Shown one piece after another: positions 1-9,199 of a stretch of 64,000 bases of DNA (the first letter of the stretch is position 1; each line of letters opens with the position of its first letter). The stretch comes from Massilia aurea. Its GTDB lineage: Bacteria > Pseudomonadota > Gammaproteobacteria > Burkholderiales > Burkholderiaceae_D. Below the pieces are notes generated by a model. That model did not search any database, was not told the origin of the DNA, and saw only the letters and a program-made list of their open reading frames with translations. The DNA lies in the NCBI RefSeq assembly GCF_014200505.1, contig NZ_JACHBX010000004.1, forward strand, positions 496,001 to 560,000, written 5' to 3'. Both the position numbers and the translations under genes were made by a program.

Positions 1-1
1 T

Positions 2-424
2 TCGACCCACACCATCGTCAAGATCCTGCAGCCCTTCGACGGCCCGGCGCTGCGCCTGGTGTCGTACACGCACCCTGAATATCTGGTAACGCTGGGCGAA
101 TACTTCGAAGGCGTCGACAGTGAAACCCGGGGCGACGCATTCCTGATGCGCGGCACCGAGGGCGAAACCGTTGCCCACCCGCACCGCGCCCAGCGCATCG
201 ACTGGTTCCACGCCGGCCAGCGCGCCCTGCTGGTGGAGCGCGACGCGCCCACCGACGACCTGGCCATCGTGCCCGACGGCCGCGATGCGGCTACCACGGC
301 TGCCTGGATCGGCGCCGCGCTGCGCGGCGAGGTGCCGGTGCCGCCATCGATTGCCACGCAGGTGGCGTACTGCGTCGAAGTCTCGCGCAAGATCCGCGCG
401 CGCAGCCTGCCTGTGGTCGAGTAA
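2..424 (+). CDS. ybiB: YbiB/TrpD2-like protein, C-terminal part (5' truncated by window)
   Basis: The reading frame is open from the first bases and ends in TAA at 422-424, so only the last 140 residues are present. The sequence follows the C-terminal pattern I recall for E. coli YbiB (TrpD2): HTIVKI then PF, LRLVSYTHPEY, and LMRGTEGE followed by A.P.R. That family has an anthranilate-phosphoribosyltransferase fold but binds nucleic acid rather than making tryptophan. The assignment is from memory of the motif pattern, not from an alignment. The apparent GTG start at 59 is internal, since the similarity continues upstream of it. It runs in the same direction as the flavoprotein at 498 with 73 bases between, so they may or may not share a transcript. 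Confidence 0.7.
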   Translation, partial: STHTIVKILQPFDGPALRLVSYTHPEYLVTLGEYFEGVDSETRGDAFLMRGTEGETVAHPHRAQRIDWFHAGQRALLVERDAPTDDLAIVPDGRDAATTAAWIGAALRGEVPVPPSIATQVAYCVEVSRKIRARSLPVVE

Positions 425-497
425 AGACCCACCGCGCCGCTGTTCGCCAATCCGCCACTGCCTTACAATGGCGGGTTGAGCAAAGGTGGTGGCAGGC

Positions 498-1715
498 ATG
501 GCAAATCAATTCGATGTGGCGGTAATCGGCGCGGGCGCGGCCGGGATGATGTGCGCGGCCGTGGCGGCGCAAGGCGGCAAGCGCGTGGTGCTGGTCGACC
601 ACGCGGCCAAGCTGGCCGAAAAGATCCGCATCTCGGGCGGCGGACGTTGCAACTTCACCAACGTCAATGCCGGGCCGCAGCATTACCTGTCGAACAATCC
701 CCATTTCTGCCGCAGCGCGCTGTCGCGCTACACGGCGCAGGATTTCCTGGCGCTCGTCAAGAAGTACCGGATCGCCCACCACGAAAAGCACCGCGGCCAA
801 TTGTTCTGCAACGATTCGGCCGAGCAGATCATCGCGATGCTGCGCGCCGAGTGCGACCTGGGCGGTGTCGAGTGGCGCATGCCGTGCAAGGTGGCCGGTG
901 TGCGCAAGACCGATGGTGGCTTTGCCATCGACACCGACGCCGGCGAGTTGCTGGTGGGTAGTGTCGTGGTCGCCACGGGCGGCCTGTCGATCCCGAAGAT
1001 CGGCGCTACCGATCTCGGCTATCGCATCGCCACGCAATTCGACCTGAAACTGATCGAGACCCGTCCGGGCCTGGTGCCGCTGACGTTCGACGGCCCCAGC
1101 TGGGAGCCGTTCGTGCCGCTGGCGGGCATCGCGCTCGAGGTCGAGGTCAGCACCGGCAGCAGCAAAGGCAAGGGCGCACGGGGAGGCCACTTCCGTGAAG
1201 ACTTGTTGTTCACGCACCGCGGCCTGTCGGGTCCGGCAATCCTGCAGATTTCAAGCTACTGGCAGCCAGGCACGCCGATTGTGCTGAATCTTTTGCCTGA
1301 AATGGACGTGGCCGACACGCTGATCGGCCTGAAGAAAACCGAGAAAAAGCAGCTGGGCAATGTGCTGACACAGTGGCTGCCCGCGCGCCTGGCCGAAGGC
1401 TTGCTTGCGGCCAATGGCTTTGACGCTACCGCGCGCCTGGCCGACATGGCCGACGCGAAATTGCGCGCGCTGGGTGACGCCATCAACCGCTGGGCCATCG
1501 TCCCGACCGGCTCGGAAGGCTACCGCAAGGCCGAGGTCACGCTGGGCGGCGTCGACACCAAGGGCCTGTCGCAGCAGACGATGATGGCCAACAACGTGAC
1601 CGGCCTGTACTTCATCGGCGAGACGGTCGACGTGACCGGTTGGCTCGGTGGTTACAACTTCCAGTGGGCCTGGGCATCGGGCGTGGCAGCCGGTCTGGCG
1701 GTGGCAAATAGTTGA
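498..1715 (+). CDS. BaiN/YhiN (HI0933) family NAD(P)/FAD-dependent oxidoreductase
   Basis: A 405-residue cytosolic flavoprotein. An N-terminal Rossmann motif, VIGAGAAGMM (residues 10-19), binds the FAD ADP moiety. SGGGRCNFTN near residue 50 is the signature of the HI0933/YhiN/BaiN group. The C-terminal GLYFIGETVDVTGWLGGYN and FQWAWASG motifs complete the FAD site. Length matches the family. ATG 498 is chosen over the in-frame GTG at 486 because an AGGTGG-like ribosome site lies about 9 bases before it. BaiN members include a bile-acid-modifying reductase, but the substrate of proteobacterial members is not established, so no specific reaction is claimed. The next gene, rpsU, has its own promoter. 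Confidence 0.9.
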   Translation: MANQFDVAVIGAGAAGMMCAAVAAQGGKRVVLVDHAAKLAEKIRISGGGRCNFTNVNAGPQHYLSNNPHFCRSALSRYTAQDFLALVKKYRIAHHEKHRGQLFCNDSAEQIIAMLRAECDLGGVEWRMPCKVAGVRKTDGGFAIDTDAGELLVGSVVVATGGLSIPKIGATDLGYRIATQFDLKLIETRPGLVPLTFDGPSWEPFVPLAGIALEVEVSTGSSKGKGARGGHFREDLLFTHRGLSGPAILQISSYWQPGTPIVLNLLPEMDVADTLIGLKKTEKKQLGNVLTQWLPARLAEGLLAANGFDATARLADMADAKLRALGDAINRWAIVPTGSEGYRKAEVTLGGVDTKGLSQQTMMANNVTGLYFIGETVDVTGWLGGYNFQWAWASGVAAGLAVANS

Positions 1716-1765
1716 CGTTTGAAAACACCACTTCGTGATTAAAGCTTCCACTGAACTGCAAACGA

Positions 1766-1774
1766 TGCTAGAAT
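1766..1774 (+). promoter_or_regulatory. Candidate extended -10 promoter for rpsU
   Basis: TGCTAGAAT at 1766-1774 is an extended -10 element (TG, one base, then TAGAAT). No good -35 hexamer is present at 16-18 bases upstream, as expected for an extended -10 promoter. The start would be near 1781, giving a leader of about 30 bases to the rpsU ATG. The same TGCTA(T/G)AAT form occurs before rpoD. Confidence 0.45.
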
Positions 1775-1810
1775 TTCGTTCTTCCCTAAATCCAACGGTT
1801 TGATTTTTAC

Positions 1811-2023
1811 ATGACCACTATCCGCCTTAAAGAAAACGAGCCGTTCGAAGTCGCCATGCGTCGCTTCAAACGCACCATCGAAAAGACCGGTCTGTTGACG
1901 GAACTGCGCGCACGCGAGTTCTACGAAAAACCGACCGCAGAACGCAAGCGCAAGCTGGCAGCAGCAGTGAAGCGTCACTACAAGCGCATCCGCAGCCAGC
2001 AACTGCCGAAGAAACTGTACTAA
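1811..2023 (+). CDS. rpsU: 30S ribosomal protein S21
   Basis: A 70-residue basic protein starting [20 protein letters not shown], the typical S21 N-terminus, with a lysine/arginine-rich C-terminus ([15 protein letters not shown]). S21 sits on the 30S platform near the 3' end of 16S rRNA and helps base pairing with the Shine-Dalgarno sequence. It is the first gene of the classic rpsU-dnaG-rpoD macromolecular-synthesis cluster, here with yqeY between rpsU and dnaG. Full length, with a hairpin terminator just downstream that would let rpsU be transcribed in excess of the distal genes. Confidence 0.97.
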   Translation: MTTIRLKENEPFEVAMRRFKRTIEKTGLLTELRAREFYEKPTAERKRKLAAAVKRHYKRIRSQQLPKKLY

Positions 2024-2088
2024 GACAGTTCAGACGGCCAAGACCCGGTGACGGCATTGCCAGTCCCGGCGAGTCGCTGAAGTCCGCA

Positions 2089-2121
2089 AACCCGCTTCGG
2101 TTTCGCCGCAGCGGGTTTTGT
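2089..2121 (+). terminator. Intrinsic (attenuating) terminator after rpsU
   Basis: AAACCCGC at 2089-2096 pairs with GCGGGTTT at 2112-2119, an 8-bp stem with a 15-base loop, followed by only one more T before G. It lies between rpsU and yqeY and could allow partial read-through into yqeY-dnaG. Confidence 0.6.
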
Positions 2122-2150
2122 CGTTTCACCCTTTTGAATACGGAGATCCC

Positions 2151-2600
2151 ATGAGCTTAAAAGAACAACTGACCGAAGACATGAAAAGCGCCATGCGCGC
2201 CAAGGAAACCGGCCGCCTGGCAGCGGTGCGCCTGATCATTTCCGAAGTCAAGCGCAAGGAACTCGACGAGCAGACCCAGCTGGACGATACCCAGGTGCTG
2301 GCCGTGATCGAAAAAATGATCAAGCAGCGCAAGGATTCGATCAGCCAGTTTGAAGCCGGCAACCGTCCTGACCTGGCCGACATCGAGAAGGCCGAGATGG
2401 TCATCCTGTCGGCCTACATGCCGGCTGGGCTGTCGGACGAAGAAATCGCCGCCGAAGTCGCTGCTGCCGTTGCCGAAACCGGCGCGACCGGCCCGCAGGA
2501 CATGGGCAAGCTGATGGGCGTGCTCAAGCCAAAGCTGGCTGGCCGCGCCGACATGACCGTGGTCTCCGGCCTGGTCAAGAAAGCCCTGGCTGGCGCATAA
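2151..2600 (+). CDS. yqeY: GatB/YqeY domain-containing protein
   Basis: A 149-residue cytosolic protein beginning MSLKEQLTEDMKSAMRAKE, the characteristic YqeY N-terminus; it contains AVIEKMIKQRKDSI and AYMPAGLSDEEI, and ends in the small C-terminal domain (GKLMGVLKPKLAGRADM) shared with the tail domain of GatB, the Asp/Glu-tRNA amidotransferase subunit. The C-terminal domain is thought to contact tRNA, but the role of free-standing YqeY is not established. ATG 2151 is preceded by GGAG at a good distance; an in-frame ATG at 2118 has none. Its place between rpsU and dnaG is common in beta- and gammaproteobacteria. Confidence 0.93.
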   Translation: MSLKEQLTEDMKSAMRAKETGRLAAVRLIISEVKRKELDEQTQLDDTQVLAVIEKMIKQRKDSISQFEAGNRPDLADIEKAEMVILSAYMPAGLSDEEIAAEVAAAVAETGATGPQDMGKLMGVLKPKLAGRADMTVVSGLVKKALAGA

Positions 2601-2625
2601 ACGCCATAAGCGTCACCTGCAACGC

Positions 2626-2657
2626 GTCGTCCCTGCCCACCCTCGGGCAGGGACGAC
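2626..2657 (+). other. Perfect 13-bp hairpin between yqeY and dnaG
   Basis: GTCGTCCCTGCCC (2626-2638) is exactly complementary to GGGCAGGGACGAC (2645-2657) with a 6-base loop. No T-run follows (AACTTGTT), so this is not a clear intrinsic terminator. It could be an RNA processing or mRNA-stabilising hairpin ahead of dnaG. Confidence 0.6.
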
Positions 2658-2730
2658 AACTTGTTGCATATCAATTTGCAGCAGGCGCTGCGGTATAGTC
2701 TGGCCCTAGACAAACACTGTGTAAGCTCAA

Positions 2731-4527
2731 GTGATTCCGCAAACTTTCATCACCGATTTGCTCAACCGGGTCGACATTGTCGATATCGTGGGCCGCTACG
2801 TCCAGCTCAAGAAGGGCGGGGCGAACTTCATGGGCCTGTGCCCATTTCACAACGAAAAGTCCCCCAGCTTCACCGTCAGCCCAACGAAACAGTTCTATCA
2901 CTGCTTCGGCTGTGGCGCCCATGGTACGTCGATCGGCTTCCTGATCGAATACTCGGGCATGGGCTTCGTCGATGCGGTGAAAGACCTGGCCCAGAACGTC
3001 GGCATGATCGTGCCCGACGTCGACGACAAGATCCCGCCGGCCCAGCGCGCCGCCCAGCAGGCGCAGTCGCTGGCGCTGACCGATGCGCTGACGCAGGCGT
3101 GCGCGTTTTACCGCGCCCAGCTGCGCGACGCACCGGACGCCATCGCGTATCTGAAGAACCGTGGCCTGACCGGCGAAGTGGCCGCCCGCTTCGGCATGGG
3201 CTACGCTCCGGCCGGCTGGGACAGCCTGCGCGCCGTGTTCCCCGAGTACGAGGCGCATGTGCTGGTCGAGTCGGGCCTGGTGATTGACAAGGTCGACGAA
3301 GAAGGCAACCGCCACAAACGCTATGACCGCTTCCGCGAGCGCGTGATGTTCCCGATCCGCAACACCAAGGGCCAGGTCATCGGCTTTGGCGGACGCGTGC
3401 TCGACAGCGGCGAACCGAAGTACCTGAACTCGCCCGAAACGCCGCTGTTCCAGAAAGGCCTGGAGCTGTACGGCCTGTTCGAGGCGCGCCAGGCGATTCG
3501 CGACGCCGGCTATGTGCTGGTGACCGAAGGCTATATGGACGTCGTCGCGCTGGCACAATTGGGCTTCCCGCAAGCGGTGGCCACGCTTGGCACCGCCTGC
3601 ACCAGTACCCACGTGCAAAAGCTGCTGCGCCAGACCGACGACGTGATCTTCAGCTTTGACGGCGACAAGGCCGGCCGCAAGGCTGCCCGCCGCGCCCTGG
3701 AAGCGTGCCTGCCGCAAGTGAGCGACAACAAGACCATCAAGTTTCTGTTCCTGCCACAAGAGCACGACCCGGACAGCTTCGTGCGTGAGCGCGGCGCCGA
3801 AGCCTTCGAGCAAGAAATTGCCGATGCGATGCCGCTGTCCCAATTCCTGCTGCGCGAAGTGACGCAGGAGCACGACCTCGACACGCCGGAAGGACGCGCC
3901 AAATCGCAGTTCGACGCCAAGCCGCTGCTGCAATCGATGACACCGTCGAGTCTGCGCCTGCAGATCGTGCGCGGCCTGGCCAGCATGACGCAATCGACAC
4001 CGGCGGAGATCGAAAGCCTGTTCGAGTTGTCCAAACCAGTGGCCACCGCGCGCCGCGCGCCGCCACGCCAGGGCCGGCCTGAGCCAGTGGGCCTGGAGCG
4101 CAAGATGCTGCGCATCCTGGTCGCGCATCCGCACCTGGCGCTCGAACTCGACGAGGTCGCGCTGAGCGCCTTCGACTATTTTGGCGAAGAGGGCGCGGAT
4201 CGCCTGCGGCATCTGATCGACACGGCGCAGGCCCTTGGTCAGCACGGCACGTTTGCCGCACTGTCACAACAGTTGCATGAGGTCACTAACGAGTATGATG
4301 GCATGATTGCCGAAATCGCCGCCGAACCCGAAAACGAGGTCGATGGCGATCGCATCGTCCTGCTCAGTTCAGTACGCCAAATCAAGATGGATTCGTTACG
4401 AGAAGAATTGAACCAGTTGTTTTCTGCCGGCTTGACCCCAGATCAGGTCAGTACTCGCTATCGCGAGATTACTGCCCAGCTGGACCTTCTGGAACGTGAA
4501 GCCACCGCGGCGATGGCACCCCGATGA
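2731..4527 (+). CDS. dnaG: DNA primase
   Basis: 598 residues, usual DnaG length. Makes the RNA primers for replication together with DnaB. The N-terminal CHC2 zinc ribbon is present (C37, H40, C58, C61 in CPFH and CFGC). The central TOPRIM catalytic core shows TEGYMDVVAL near residue 265 and DGDKAGRKAA near 310, carrying the acidic metal ligands. The C-terminal helicase-binding region (from about residue 445) is less conserved, as usual. The start is GTG 2731, directly before IPQTFITDLLNRVDIV, the conserved N-terminus; no ATG fits. It lies upstream of rpoD in the standard order, with a separate rpoD promoter in between. Confidence 0.97.
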   Translation: MIPQTFITDLLNRVDIVDIVGRYVQLKKGGANFMGLCPFHNEKSPSFTVSPTKQFYHCFGCGAHGTSIGFLIEYSGMGFVDAVKDLAQNVGMIVPDVDDKIPPAQRAAQQAQSLALTDALTQACAFYRAQLRDAPDAIAYLKNRGLTGEVAARFGMGYAPAGWDSLRAVFPEYEAHVLVESGLVIDKVDEEGNRHKRYDRFRERVMFPIRNTKGQVIGFGGRVLDSGEPKYLNSPETPLFQKGLELYGLFEARQAIRDAGYVLVTEGYMDVVALAQLGFPQAVATLGTACTSTHVQKLLRQTDDVIFSFDGDKAGRKAARRALEACLPQVSDNKTIKFLFLPQEHDPDSFVRERGAEAFEQEIADAMPLSQFLLREVTQEHDLDTPEGRAKSQFDAKPLLQSMTPSSLRLQIVRGLASMTQSTPAEIESLFELSKPVATARRAPPRQGRPEPVGLERKMLRILVAHPHLALELDEVALSAFDYFGEEGADRLRHLIDTAQALGQHGTFAALSQQLHEVTNEYDGMIAEIAAEPENEVDGDRIVLLSSVRQIKMDSLREELNQLFSAGLTPDQVSTRYREITAQLDLLEREATAAMAPR

Positions 4528-4564
4528 ACACGGGCTTTCTCCCCGTGGGCCAAGGCGCTCACGA

Positions 4565-4593
4565 CTGGAAAAAGAAAGGGTGCGTGCTATAAT
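4565..4593 (+). promoter_or_regulatory. Candidate rpoD promoter with consensus extended -10
   Basis: A perfect TATAAT at 4588-4593 is preceded by TGC (extended -10, TGCTATAAT). At 17 bases upstream lies CTGGAA (4565-4570), a poor -35. Predicted start is near 4600, which gives a leader of about 135 bases before the chosen rpoD start. It would let rpoD be expressed independently of dnaG. Confidence 0.55.
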
Positions 4594-4735
4594 AAAACGC
4601 TAACTATTGCAACTGTTGAAACACTTCTTGGTTCAATTGCGTGCGTGGAGTATTAGTTAGCGGGGCATGGATTTGTGCCTGCAGGATGATGAAGGTAACA
4701 AAACTTTATTCTTAACCACCGTAAAGTTAGTCGTT

Positions 4736-7009
<2,274 letters not shown>

Positions 7010-7023
7010 TTGCTGATGCGGGC

Positions 7024-7053
7024 TTGACGAATCTGTACTAAAGGCAATATGCT
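7024..7053 (+). promoter_or_regulatory. Candidate promoter for the tRNA gene
   Basis: TTGACG (7024-7029), 18-base spacer, TATGCT (7048-7053). Start would be near 7060, about 65 bases before the tRNA. A moderate match only. Confidence 0.35.
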
Positions 7054-7099
7054 CTCGCCACTTCGCTCATCACGTTCGTGTTGGTGAGCAGGTGGCGAG
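7054..7099 (+). other. Long two-part hairpin between rpoD and tRNA-Ile2
   Basis: CTCGCCAC (7054-7061) pairs with GTGGCGAG (7092-7099), and inside it GCTCATCA (7065-7072) pairs with TGGTGAGC (7082-7089). This is a strong nested stem, followed by TTACTTGCC rather than a T-run. It could end rpoD transcription or act as a processing signal for the tRNA precursor. Confidence 0.55.
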
Positions 7100-7123
7100 T
7101 TACTTGCCACTATCCCAGTTTCT

Positions 7124-7202
<79 letters not shown>

Positions 7203-7504
7203 ATACAGTCACAGTTCTGCGAGTCATAGTTTTCTAATAAATCAGTGACTTGTACTACTCAGGCAGTGCTAAAAAAACCATTTTTCGCACCTATGCTGCG
7301 CAGTTTTTTCATTTGTTTCTCACAATCCCGTGTGCAATACTATTGCAAATAGGGATTATTGCCTGCGGACAGTGGGTCTATTTCAAAATTGCCAAACGGC
7401 ACATTTTTCTACAATTCGACGCAGATATGTCAACGTCGACAAAGCATAGCGCATATCTCCCGAGTGGCAGATTAAGCATTTCGCCGGTGCGGCGAGAACC
7501 CACC

Positions 7505-7533
7505 TTGTCACAGCTTCTAATCTTGTGGCTAAT
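7505..7533 (+). promoter_or_regulatory. Weak promoter candidate for the BREX operon
   Basis: TTGTCA (7505-7510), 17-base spacer, GCTAAT (7528-7533). Predicted start near 7540, placing the 7570-7589 inverted repeat in the transcribed leader just downstream, where a bound repressor could block the polymerase. Confidence 0.3.
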
Positions 7534-7569
7534 ACCGCCTAGCATGCCTAATTTACTTACGTTAAGATA

Positions 7570-7589
7570 GCATTTCGCTAGCGTTATGC
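7570..7589. promoter_or_regulatory. Imperfect 20-bp inverted repeat, candidate operator
   Basis: GCATTTCGCTAGCGTTATGC: the two 10-base arms match at 8 of 10 positions around a perfect CGCTAGCG core. It sits 16 bases before the ATG of the ribbon-helix-helix gene, the usual place for an autoregulatory operator of such a protein. That link is inference. Confidence 0.4.
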
Positions 7590-7605
7590 TTACAGGAGTC
7601 GTGCA

Positions 7606-7815
7606 ATGCCCGTTGCCAAGTCACAGGTAGTCAGTGTCAGAGTAGAACCGCATCTCAAGGCGGCTCTGCAGCTGGCGGCTGACCGAGAAATGCGTAGCCT
7701 TGCGAATATGGTCGAGGTCATGGTCGTAGCCTACTGTCGAGCACAGGGTTATCCGTTGGAAGGAGTTTCCAAAGAGACCTTGGCCAACACGAAGCTGCAT
7801 GGAAGTGTTACGTGA
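7606..7815 (+). CDS. Small ribbon-helix-helix (CopG/Arc-like) protein, first gene of BREX operon
   Basis: 69 residues. The pattern QVVSVRVEPHLKAALQLAA (N-terminal strand, then helix 1) followed by RSLANMVEVMVVAYCRAQG (helix 2) is that of ribbon-helix-helix DNA-binding proteins, which dimerise through the strand and read the major groove with it. AGGAG at 7594-7598 gives a good ribosome site for ATG 7606. It overlaps brxA by four bases (GTGA), so the two are translationally coupled. Proposed role: autorepressor of the BREX operon, acting at the inverted repeat just upstream. Known BREX regulators (BrxR) are WYL-domain proteins, so an RHH protein in this place would be a different control. It could instead be a structural or antitoxin-like small protein. 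Confidence 0.75.
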   Translation: MPVAKSQVVSVRVEPHLKAALQLAADREMRSLANMVEVMVVAYCRAQGYPLEGVSKETLANTKLHGSVT

Positions 7816-8612
7816 CTGAACGGCGCTACGAACTACTCACCAGGCTTGGTTTTCGCTACGGACTCAATGGGCCTCATGCTGCTCGCACCATGATGCTCGA
7901 TGACCTGCGTGTGCTACTGTCGCACACTCAGCTGAATGCATCACGTGCTGACTACGTCATCGCCATCGTAGAAAATAATGTTTTAGGCAAGCCTACACGC
8001 AAGTCGCGCGAGTTGGCATTGAGGCACATGACGGCGTTGTATGACCTAGACCCGGTCAACCCAATTTTTCGTGCCATGCGCCAGCTTTGGGCTTTGGATG
8101 AGGGTGCTCAACCGATGCTGGCTCTTGCTGTCGCACTCGCACGCGACCCACTCTTGCGCAGTACGCAGGAGTTCATCTTGGGTCTGTCGCCAGGAGCTCG
8201 AGTAACGCGGGATGCCGTCGAAGCGTTTCTAGGCTCAACCTACCCGGACCGTTTCAGTCCTGCTTCTCTCAAATCCTTCTCGCAGAACGTGGCCGGCACA
8301 TGGACGGCTGCAGGCCACCTGCTGGGTCATGTCCGGAAATCACGCGCACTGCCCGAGGCGCGTCCCGAATCTGCGGCGATGCTGCTGTTTCTGGGATTTC
8401 TCGAAGGTCGTAGCGGACAGAGATTGTTCACCTCCGAATGGGTGAGCTTGCTGTGTGTTTCGGCCGAGGAATTCGAGTCACTTGCCAATTCCGCATCCCA
8501 TCGGGGATTGTTAATCTTCATGAATGCAGGTGGAGTTAAAGAGGTTCGTTTCCCGGGATACGTTACCTCTGAAGAAGAACAAATCCGCCAAGAGGTTGCC
8601 CATGTCATCTAA
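7812..8612 (+). CDS. brxA: BREX protein BrxA (DUF1819 family)
   Basis: 266 residues from GTG 7812. The N-terminus (RRYELLTRLGFRYGL...DDLRVLL) and mid-region (FRAMRQLWALDEGAQPMLALAVALARDPLLR) fit the DUF1819/BrxA family, and the protein holds the position expected for brxA, immediately before brxB. BrxA is a small helical DNA-binding protein required by some BREX systems. It is longer than the approximately 200-residue type 1 BrxA I know of, so this is a longer subgroup or has an additional C-terminal segment. It overlaps the preceding small gene by 4 bases and brxB by 11, showing coupled translation. Confidence 0.8.
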   Translation: MTERRYELLTRLGFRYGLNGPHAARTMMLDDLRVLLSHTQLNASRADYVIAIVENNVLGKPTRKSRELALRHMTALYDLDPVNPIFRAMRQLWALDEGAQPMLALAVALARDPLLRSTQEFILGLSPGARVTRDAVEAFLGSTYPDRFSPASLKSFSQNVAGTWTAAGHLLGHVRKSRALPEARPESAAMLLFLGFLEGRSGQRLFTSEWVSLLCVSAEEFESLANSASHRGLLIFMNAGGVKEVRFPGYVTSEEEQIRQEVAHVI

Positions 8613-9165
8613 GGTATCAAAGCTAGTGTCGGCTTATCGACAGCACTTAACTGTTCCTTGGCAAGGAGGACTTGCTGCCATTCAGCGGGTTATCTTTGCT
8701 GTTTACGACAAGGCCGATGAGCTGCGCCTGCGAGCCAATGTCGAGGAGTTTGAGTTGGCCACTCATCAGGCGGGCAAACAGTGGCTATTGCTCGATGTGA
8801 CCAATGCCTTTCCAGAGTGGATGGCCAGTCAAGAGTACCGCGAAGCCTACTTTGAATTTCCTGAGGACTTAGCGGGCTACCAGGCTGGCGAATTGACCGA
8901 GTTTGTCGCCGACCTTACGACGAAGCTGAAAGCGCGCATCGGTGCTGAGGCAGGCGCGGACACCGTTGTCGCGCTGCTAGGCGCCGGCGCGCTGTTTGGT
9001 TTGGCGCGTGTTTCGTCTGTAGTGGAAGGCATAAAAGATGCGGTTCAAGGCCGTTTGCTGGTGTTCTTCCCAGGTGAGCACCATCCGGAAAACCACACCT
9101 ATCGACTGCTGGATGCACGCGACGGCTGGGATTATTTGGCCGTCCCTCTGCTGGCGCAAGACTAA
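8602..9165 (+). CDS. brxB: BREX protein BrxB (DUF1788 family)
   Basis: 187 residues from ATG 8602, which lies inside the end of brxA and has an AAGAGG ribosome site upstream; the longer frame from 8524 would overlap brxA by about 90 bases and is rejected. FAVYDKADELRLRANVEEFE, the GRLLVFFPGEHH(P)ENHTYRLLDARDGWDYLAVPL ending (GRLLVFFPG, YRLLDARDG), and the size match BrxB/DUF1788. Function is not known in detail; it is one of the core BREX proteins and is probably part of the methylation/exclusion complex. A 34-base gap separates it from brxC. Confidence 0.85.
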   Translation: MSSKVSKLVSAYRQHLTVPWQGGLAAIQRVIFAVYDKADELRLRANVEEFELATHQAGKQWLLLDVTNAFPEWMASQEYREAYFEFPEDLAGYQAGELTEFVADLTTKLKARIGAEAGADTVVALLGAGALFGLARVSSVVEGIKDAVQGRLLVFFPGEHHPENHTYRLLDARDGWDYLAVPLLAQD

Positions 9166-9199
9166 TTACCCATATCGTAAAACGGGCAAAGAACACAAC

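Larger units (their letters stand above)
7203..7605. other. AT-rich intergenic region between tRNA and BREX operon
   Basis: About 400 bases, clearly richer in A and T than the core region before it. The only open frame (TTG 7250 to 7570) has no ribosome site and no recognisable protein pattern, and is not called. The region holds a weak promoter candidate and the inverted repeat described separately. No integrase gene or remnant was seen. Confidence 0.6.

Noticed and set aside
2671..4245. Long minus-strand open frame opposite dnaG (524 codons)
   Set aside because: Shadow frame of a high-GC gene; low-complexity His/Arg/Gln-rich product, no ribosome site, and dnaG is certain.
7250..7570. 106-codon open frame between tRNA and BREX
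   Set aside because: TTG start without ribosome site, overlaps the promoter candidate, no protein family pattern.
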